Source: Myrica gale
Lineage: Eukaryota; Streptophyta; Magnoliopsida; Fagales; Myricaceae
Assembly: GCA_963930655.1 (NCBI GenBank)
Contig: OZ005601.1
Coordinates: 12,830,001 to 12,894,000, forward strand
DNA length: 64,000 nucleotides
Direction: 5' to 3'
Shown: positions 56,925 to 64,000 of the stretch, piece by piece
Layout of the letters: every line of letters begins with the position of its first letter
Numbering within the stretch: position 1 is the first letter of the stretch
Translations under genes and position numbers: made by a program
Notes under the pieces: generated by a model
Databases searched by the model: none
Told to the model about the DNA's origin: nothing
What the model saw: only the letters and a program-made list of their open reading frames with translations

Positions 56925-58215
56925 AAGTAGTTATTTCCTTCCAAACTAGAACATGCAAAGAACTCCTTTGTGGGTTTGAAGTATGACTAAAAGGTTTTCA
57001 AAAGTCTGGCCCTACTAACCAGAGTATTGTTCTCTATTTTTTTCCATACAATGAAAGGTGCGGGTTTAGAAAATGTTGAATAAGCTTTTGTTATTCTCTC
57101 CATTAGTTTTTCTTGGAATGTTAATATTGTTACAGTGATGCAAATCCATTTGAGGCCCAAAACCTCAAATTTGGATTTCTCATGCATAATGTAAAGCTTC
57201 TAATTTTACTAACAAATAAAAAAATGTTTTGAACGTGTTCGATAGATCAAAATATGTACATCGGTGTAAACATGTTAGATATAATCTTTCTCATGCATTA
57301 GCCTCGTCTGGGACCTTAGTTTTTCCTACACTGATATTTGATCACCTTCATCGAAAACAACATCGCGTAGATGTATATGAAAATTATATATATTTTTTAT
57401 TCAGCTAACTTTTTTTAATGATTATTTTTTTACTTATTTAAGCATTATATTGATTACAATTTCTGATTTAGGAAGACAAGGATGCACGCGACGGCAAAGA
57501 TAGATTATTTTTTATTGCATATTATATTTAATTGTTTCGAATATTGTGATTAATTATTTAATTGTACATTTTGTTAATAAATTTTTTATTTAATAATATA
57601 TTTTTCAATAATTTTCTAGTAATTTTTTAATTTTATATATATAAAAAATGTTCAAACGTAGTTTTAGCATTCAAAATATAACGTGTTTCCCCTACGTTTG
57701 AACCCTATTCGAACGTTTCTCGTTTCCATTCATAACATGTTCAAACGGCTACTTTTTTATCCTTCCATTAGTATATCGAACGGATTTAACAATATCTGTT
57801 GGAACGTCAAAAAAATATTCGAACGTTTTTCCCCTTTACGTCCGAACAGTTATCACTTGAAACGTTGTAATTCTTACAACGGTTACCCGTGTTCCATTTT
57901 ACAGCGTTGGAACGGTATCTGAAATATCGAACGTACAATTATTATAGTGGTTCGAAAGTTATTTGTCTTAGTGAACGAATTTATATTTTTCGTCAAAAAA
58001 ACGTTCGAACCTAATCCTCAATTATCCATTCAAAAGGATTCTAACGATAATTTAGTTTTGGGTCCCGGCTCCGAAAGGTACTTTTTGGGACGGAACAACA
58101 TTTTCTTCCCAAAAAATCTGTTGTACGAGTTTGTTGGGACATTTAGGACAACGGACGGAATTCGGATTTTTTTTAGATGGAAAAATCCCTCTGAAAAACT
58201 ATTTTTTGTTGTAGT
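56925..58215. mobile_element. CACTA-like non-autonomous repeat, copy 2
   Basis: Colinear with 31785-33088. The right end TTTTTTGTTGTAGT lacks the final G of a canonical CACTA terminus. Subterminal CGTTCGAAC/GTTCAAACG words at 57650-58010 and GGGACGGAAC near 58086 repeat those of copy 1. Confidence 0.55.
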
Positions 58216-58511
58216 CTACCCATTTAAAAGAGTTGGCTCCCTATAAGGAATGGGCCTTGTTTCCATAGTGTCCAATTTTGTACGGTTCTGAGCTTCGAGA
58301 TAAACTAATCTTTAGAATGTATGTATATTCCAGAAACATAATGTCATAAACAGGTATAGTCTCGTGGAAATGATAATGTTCCTAATCTGTCAGTGTGTCC
58401 GGGTGTCGCTTAGCTGACGCCGCAAACTAAGAATCAAGCGGCCGGAGATGACAAATTGAGCGGCAAGGCTTTAACCTATTACGGATCAAGCGGTGTAATA
58501 TTCTGCTATTC

Positions 58512-58592
58512 AAGTATCAAGGATCTTACGATCAAAAAAGAAAAGTATCAAGGATCTTGCGATCAAAATAGAAAAGTATCAAGGATCTTTCG
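58512..58592. repeat. 31-bp tandem repeat, ~2.6 copies
   Basis: AAGTATCAAGGATCTTRCGA starts at 58512, 58543 and 58574, a constant 31-bp period. Confidence 0.85.
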
Positions 58593-59639
58593 AAGGTGGG
58601 GGGCTGCAGATTGCGGCCGAGAGCTTCTGGTTTACTCCATTAATGGTCACATCAAAGTCGATCTTTAGAAAACTAGTATAGAAAATTTGAGACGTGCCGC
58701 GTGCGATATATTAACATTATAGCATCTAACAGATTATGCGATCATCTACTACTTAATTCATTTCCGTGCCAAATAAATTTTGTCACCCAATGGAGAAAAG
58801 AATGTGGGTCAACACAGTACGCTCTAATTAAAGCAAGATTTTCAAAGTAATTCAACCCATTTAGCAGGCCAAGAAGATAATCTGCATGCAGGAAGCGTAC
58901 ACTGACAGGAGAGAAAAAGAGGTTTTTTTTTTTGACGTACTATATGGGTTTCAAATTCTGCAGGACAAAGAAGGAATGCAGAGTCCTCGCGAGATGAGTT
59001 TCTGCAGCAGTTGATAGTCGGGCAAAAAATTTCCAATCTTCCAAAAGCATGCGTATGAGTTTCACATGGATTTTGACTTCCAAAGAACTGACCATTCGAT
59101 GGATATGAGAGGTCTTAACATATTTGAATACGCCCTTTTGATCGAGCAAACAGATAGAGCCCACATAAACTGGCCTAAGCTTCCATGGCAGCCAAGTTAA
59201 GCTAGGTGGAGTATTGATAAGATCCTAAAATGATGGACACCATTGGGGGCTTGGTGGATTAGATGGTAGCTGGAAGCCTGGAAACACAATTTCTACCCTT
59301 TTTTTCTTCTTCTTCTTCGGCACATATAGTTAAGATCTCATCTTTTGACGACATTCAGCTGTTTGTTGCAACAAAAGGATCAAAGAGATCTTAGCTGGGC
59401 CCGTAATTGGAGGCCTGGAAGATTTTTTGTCTCAAGCGAGGGTAAATGGGTAATAGCGAGGGTGAACAAGGGAGGCCATTGGATCAATGTTTAGGGGTAT
59501 GTACGTTATTTCGAAGCAATTCACTGGTTGTTTCAGATAGTGAGGGGAGCATAAATTTTTACTACAGGCCAGCCCGAGGGGTTAAAGAAGCCCAAAAAAA
59601 AAAGAGTTTGAAAAGAAAATGAGATCCGATCTCGAATTT

Positions 59640-59880
59640 GCTTCAGGTCCACGTCAACTGGTCCCCACATTCGTTGCGTAAAACCCATGTGCCTGCCAGA
59701 CACGTCACGTTGTCGGTAACCACGTCAACCATTCATTAAAAGTTTTAAAAGGAGGTCACCACGTCAGACCCCTCCAGTCGCATGTCCCTGTCTCGTTCTA
59801 CCGCAGAACGCGCATCGCCGTTCGTCCCGCCAACTAATCAACGGCTCAAAGTTCTCTCTGACGTGGTCTGACGCTGGCGT
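59640..59880. promoter_or_regulatory. ACGT-core motif cluster
   Basis: CCACGTCA occurs at ~59651, 59721 and 59758, CACGTCACG near 59700, and TGACGTGG near 59860. These are bZIP-type (TGACG/ACGT) sites in a locally GC-richer patch. No adjacent ORF indicates a target gene. Confidence 0.3.
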
Positions 59881-60529
59881 CACACCCACCAGTCGGTCTT
59901 GTCACGACTCACGAGCTTGCTTTTTTTTTAATCATAATAACAATAACTTCCATTAATAAAATTAAAGAAATTAAAAAACTCATGAACATGTTCTAAAAAG
60001 CCAACCAAATACTTGGACGAGGCTTTCCATATTCATATACTTGATTTTGGACGACTTTCATTTTATTTCAATTTTTCTTTTTCTTTCTTTCTTACGAAAT
60101 TAACTGTGGACAAGTCGATTTTTATTTACGCATGTAAAAATTTAAAAAGCAACAAATACGACTATCTTAAAAAGCATTTTGTATTTGCAGTCCTGTACAA
60201 AAATTTTATTTTTAAAATTTGAAAATAATATTCTTTATTTATAGTCTTGTGATATTGTGTCTAATTAACAAGAATAATATTTTTTATTTAATTGCTCGTG
60301 TGAGTCTTTTATGTATACTTTGATGTTTTTAATTGATCAATCACCAAAATCTTAAAACTAAGTTATATGGCTTAAACGGAATATTAAAAACAGTTTGGTC
60401 TTATTTATAATTACTTTATTTTACGGTAATAAATGCTTAAAAGTGACAAAATTGAAAAGATGAAAGGTAAGAACCAAACATATCAATTTAGCTATGGATC
60501 ATACTTAGATATTTTATTTAAAATATTTT

Positions 60530-60914
60530 AGGGTTAAATACACTTTCACCTCTTATATTTAGGGTCATTTACGCTTTGTATTCCGATATTTTATTTTTGA
60601 CACATTGGACCCATAAAGTTACACATTTTTTCAATTTGGACCTCGTACCCAAATTGTCCATAAATTTTGACAGATTTTGTAAATTTTTTTTACACATTGT
60701 CATATTATCTTTGGGAGTATTTACACATTATCTCTGTTATCTTTAAAAAAATTTACACATTACACCCTAGATGTGACGGAATCTGTCTAAATTGACGGAT
60801 AATTTGGATACAGGCCTAAATTGAAAAAAATGTATAACTTTATATATTCAATTTGTTAAAAATAATATATCGGAGTACAACTCTAAATATAAGAGGTGAA
60901 AGTTTCTTTAACCT
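60530..60914. mobile_element. MITE-like element
   Basis: The left end AGGGTTAAATACACTTTCAC is mirrored on the right (complement AGGTTAAAGAAACTTTCACC), with similarity extending ~70 bp (CTCTTATATTTAG, CTCCGATAT). Non-coding, ~385 bp. The target duplication is not clear. Confidence 0.6.
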
Positions 60915-63020
60915 CGTGTTTTATCCTAAATAATCTGGTCACGTCCACACCGAGCTGCGCGTCTCTGATTTATTTTTATTTTATTTTTCGGATCGACGTG
61001 GCTTTTTTTTTGCTTTGCGCAAGCTATTGTATTGGGCGAATAATTGATGGACTAAAATATTTATCAAAATAACTGCCTAATTATTCAAAGTAGACAAGTA
61101 GCCTTGGAGGAATATTTTCCGTAGTTTTTTATTGAGACAATATGAAGTGAGCTTCGAGTGATGAGATACCACGTGGATACGTCCCACGTGGAGATTCGCT
61201 AGTGAAACGTGGGCCATTTTTAAGATCTCGAGACTCTCGGGGACGTGATATATGAGCTGGCTACGCAATCTCTGCTTGTCCGTGTGGCCCACATTGTTCT
61301 GAGTCCACCATCGTGGGACACGTCAGTGTCCGGACCACGCGACACCGACAAACGCGAAAGCTGGTGGGGACCACGGCCAATTTCTACGTGTTTTGATGAC
61401 AGGCCTCGTTGGCAGAAAATGCTCCCTAATTCCAAGGTGCGTGGCTCATTCCTCTCCGTCAGATTACAACAATTATGGCCGCAGAGCCACGTTGAAGTCA
61501 AATACGGTGCCCACAGCTTAATCCCCGCGAAATTCTATATATTTCTTTTGGTGGAAATTGGCCGCTGAGTTCTGCGGCTACACGTGGGCCGTTTGCGAGA
61601 TGACGTGGTAAAGTTTTTCTGAGATTCCGCATCGGAAATAACGGTCAGGATTGCAGATCGCGTGGTAATCGAGTCAAAACAAGGTGCGTCAGACAGCGAG
61701 TGCTCTCCGCGTCGGAAAGCGAGGTGCCTGTGAAAATACTTCATATGATCTTAACTTTTTTATATTGCCTCAGCAAGCCTTTTTTTTCTTTTTCTTTTTC
61801 TTTTTTTCCTTTTCCTCCCCATTTTCTGCTTCTAAATTACAACCGTCCGCTAAGAAAAGTATTCGTATGTCCCTGAAAATATTGGCAATTAGTACACGAT
61901 TTGAGACATCATATTTCTTTGAATTGTTGTTATTCTGACTGTATTATAATTTTTTTGTAATTTTTTATCTGAATTGTATTAATAATTTAGAACAAAAATA
62001 AACATAATAAATGAACCACATTATAAGATCTATATTATCTAAAATTTTATATAATAATATAAAATTCGTATATTATATCTATATCTTTTCAAATTACATA
62101 AATTAGTCAAATAATTACATAAATCTTGTCCACATTGTTGAGTAAATTAATAAAATGACTGATTCTTAGGTGCATGAGGATTCAAGCGGTCAAATTGGAC
62201 ATTTGGATTAATTTAAGAAAACAGACAATTCTAGAAAAGAAATTACATTTTTCATATTAAACAATTACTGGAAAACAAGCTAAGTGATATCATTTTTAAA
62301 ATTAAAATATAATCAAATATAAATTAATAATTTCACAAATCACAAAATATTTAAACATCAAAGAAGGTAAGATAAAATTTCTTAAATGCTAGAAAATCGT
62401 GCACTCAGGCGTGGATCCTTTTTTATAGAAAAGCCCATTACAATGGCTAGAGCCTAGACTCATCTTCTTGCAACTGTGACAAGTCTTTGTCAGCCTAGTT
62501 GAGTCCACGTAGAACGCCCGCCGAAATAGAAAAATCAGATTGGACAAGAACCTGCATGTCTTTTGTGCCTTTCAACTAAAGATTCCATTTCTTAGAAAAA
62601 ATAAAAAATAAAGATTCCATTCTCGAGAAAAAAAAAACAACTAAAGATTTCATTCTGTTTTTTTTTTCCGGTGCTTTATGAAACCGTTTAGTTAACGTTT
62701 GAACCGCTGAAAAGTCATCATGCAAGGAACTACTGTCGTGTTTCGGAAAAAATAAAAACTTACTCATTTGGCATGTGGAATTAGAATCACTGATTACAAT
62801 AACTCTACCAAATAAAGGAAAATTTCATTTTAAAATTAAAACTATGAATTTCGTGGCAAATATTCTCCAATTTACTCCCTTTAATAAGATCATAACTTTA
62901 AGATTGTGTCACACAGTCTAATTTTCTCTCGTATCATTAGTGCAATATAATTAAATGATGCATATTATTGAATCTTAATAATTTTATATAATGTGAAGAA
63001 ATTGATATTTTAGATAAAAA
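60915..63020. other. No gene seen outside the G-box island
   Basis: AT-rich intergenic DNA with T-rich runs (61775-61815). Short ORFs only. Confidence 0.4.
61160..61610 (+). promoter_or_regulatory. G-box-rich island with TATA-like box
   Basis: About nine ACGT cores in 450 bp, including two perfect CCACGTGG palindromes (61169-61176, 61184-61191), CACGTCAG near 61318 and ACACGTGGG near 61580. TCTATATATT near 61534 could be a TATA box on the plus strand. GC content is visibly above the surroundings. No ORF of substance follows, so the transcribed unit is unknown. Confidence 0.35.
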
Positions 63021-63262
63021 AAAAAAGATAAATGTAAAATTGGTCCTTGTGCTATAAGTAAAAATTGATTTAGTCTCCGTGATATGAAAATTATAAATTT
63101 AGTCCATGTAATTATATTTTTATTTGTCGTTGGTCCTCCATAAGGACCTGATTTTATCACTTTTTGAAATCACAGAGACTAAATTTATGATTTTCATATC
63201 ACGGGGACTAAATCGATTTTTGCATATAACACATTGACTGATTTTGCATTTATTAAAAAAAA
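63021..63262. mobile_element. MITE with ~100-bp inverted repeats
   Basis: The halves are complementary: ATAAATGTAAAATTGGTCC on the left, and ATAAATGCAAAATCAGTCA as the complement of the right end. The match continues through GATTTAGTCTCCGTGATATG versus GATTTAGTCCCCGTGATATG. It folds into a near-complete hairpin. Non-coding. Confidence 0.7.
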
Positions 63263-63788
63263 GGTTTTATCATCATAATTTGGGGACGCACAGTAAATTC
63301 ACTAATTATAATAATTCTACAATAAAATATTTTACTCTTTTAAATTATGACGTTAATATCATCTTAGTTTTAAATTGTCAATTTCGTCATATTACACCAT
63401 CCAACTATAAGTTTCATGGATGTGCGGAATTTAATTAAATTGTACAGCTGAAAGGCAGAAAAAAAAATATACTAGTGACAGCAATCTAGATCTCATAAAG
63501 GCACACTGATAAATTTGATAATTTAAAAACTTAATGAAATTGAAAAAATTGAAGCCTAAAATAACATCGTTATCATAGTTTGAATGTAAAGTAAAGTTTC
63601 ACAAATAAATAACTAATATCATATTTTTTTTTCCCAAAAGTATTTATGGGTAACCTATGAGATAACTCTTATCATTTTCTCTCGAGAAAACTCGACATGT
63701 TTGGATTGATGATGTTAACTTTCACGTAACTTTGTGCAAAATTGTCGCCACTGAGCAGAATACAAAGTTGGTGATCAAAAAGTAATAA
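63263..63788. other. AT-rich intergenic
   Basis: No coding or structural signal found. Confidence 0.4.
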
Positions 63789-64000
63789 CCAGCGTCATCA
63801 GCCTCTACCGTGACTCGATTTACGCGGGTGCATTTATTTTCAATATTTTTAAGATTTTAATATAATTATAAATATTTATATAAATTAAAATTTTATAAAT
63901 TTTTACATACCAGCGTTAAAGTCAGCCTCCACCGTGACTCGATTTACGCGGGTGCATTTATTTTCAATATTTTTTAAGATTTTATTATAATTATAAATAT
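63789..64000. repeat. Tandem repeat of ~121-124 bp running off the window
   Basis: CCAGCG...CCGTGACTCGATTTACGCGG starts at 63789 and again at 63910. The block TGACTCGATTTACGCGGGTG recurs 124 bp later, followed by the same AT-rich tail. The second unit is cut by the window end. Confidence 0.8.

Larger units (their letters stand above)
58216..60529. other. No gene seen; 31-bp tandem repeat and an ACGT-rich patch
   Basis: AT-rich overall. The minus-strand ORF at 58940-59164 has no recognised domain. A tandem repeat lies at 58512-58592 and ACGT motifs cluster at 59640-59870; both are listed separately. Confidence 0.4.

Noticed and set aside
1-64000. CRISPR arrays, operons and bacterial-type signals
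   Set aside because: None seen; the introns, LTR elements and gene families are those of a plant nuclear genome.

Overview
This is nuclear DNA from a eudicot plant. It is AT-rich, with intron-containing genes, spliceosomal GT/AG sites and dense nested transposons. Only three host genes look complete: a mitochondrial ribosomal protein of the mL40 type (688-1434, minus), the thylakoid-curvature gene CURT1A in five exons (20159-22284, minus) and a DUF1191 membrane protein (23788-24723, plus). A fourth gene, a GDSL esterase/lipase, follows these but is wrecked and split. From memory, CURT1A, DUF1191 and a GDSL lipase are neighbours in Arabidopsis (At4g01150, At4g01140, At4g01130), so 20-28 kb is probably the ancestral chromosome backbone and the rest is mostly transposon accretion.

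Layout. At 0.7-1.4 kb is mL40. At 1.7-9.6 kb is a minus-strand Ty1/copia element with 5-bp target duplications; its reverse transcriptase is interrupted by a 2.26-kb hAT-type element that carries exons of two host genes (a SEH1-type nucleoporin and a ROP/RAC GTPase). At 11.3-16.05 kb is a second copia element on the plus strand. At 16.9-19.5 kb are a hAT MITE and a truncated LTR. At 20-25 kb are the host genes. At 25.8-26.3 kb is another hAT MITE. At 26.9-28.2 kb is the last GDSL exon (minus strand), itself hit by a LINE-like retroposon. An Athila-family LTR (28.2-29.0 kb) abuts that exon.

At 29-33 kb are fragments of copia and CACTA-like elements. At 33.15-39.72 kb is a processed retrocopy of an unrecognised gene, flanked by a 15-bp target duplication and ending in poly(A). 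It was later invaded by a hAT MITE and by a 5.3-kb hAT element, which in turn received a 4-kb Mutator-like element carrying a spliced 248-codon ORF and a GRF zinc-finger gene. At 40.7-45.9 kb are the upstream GDSL exons (plus strand), interrupted by a small LTR element that encodes only a gag-like ORF and by a solo LTR. At 46.0-56.25 kb is an Athila-like Ty3/gypsy element sitting at the broken GDSL intron. From 56 to 64 kb there are CACTA-like and MITE repeats, two ACGT-core-rich islands and a tandem repeat running off the end.

The main result is that the two halves of the GDSL gene lie in opposite orientation about 18 kb apart. Splice phase and protein sequence join exactly, each broken intron end abuts a terminus of the same LTR family, and the flanking 5-mers match 4 of 5. 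The simplest reading is an inversion of about 26 kb by recombination between inverted Athila LTRs, although an assembly join in the repeats must be excluded.
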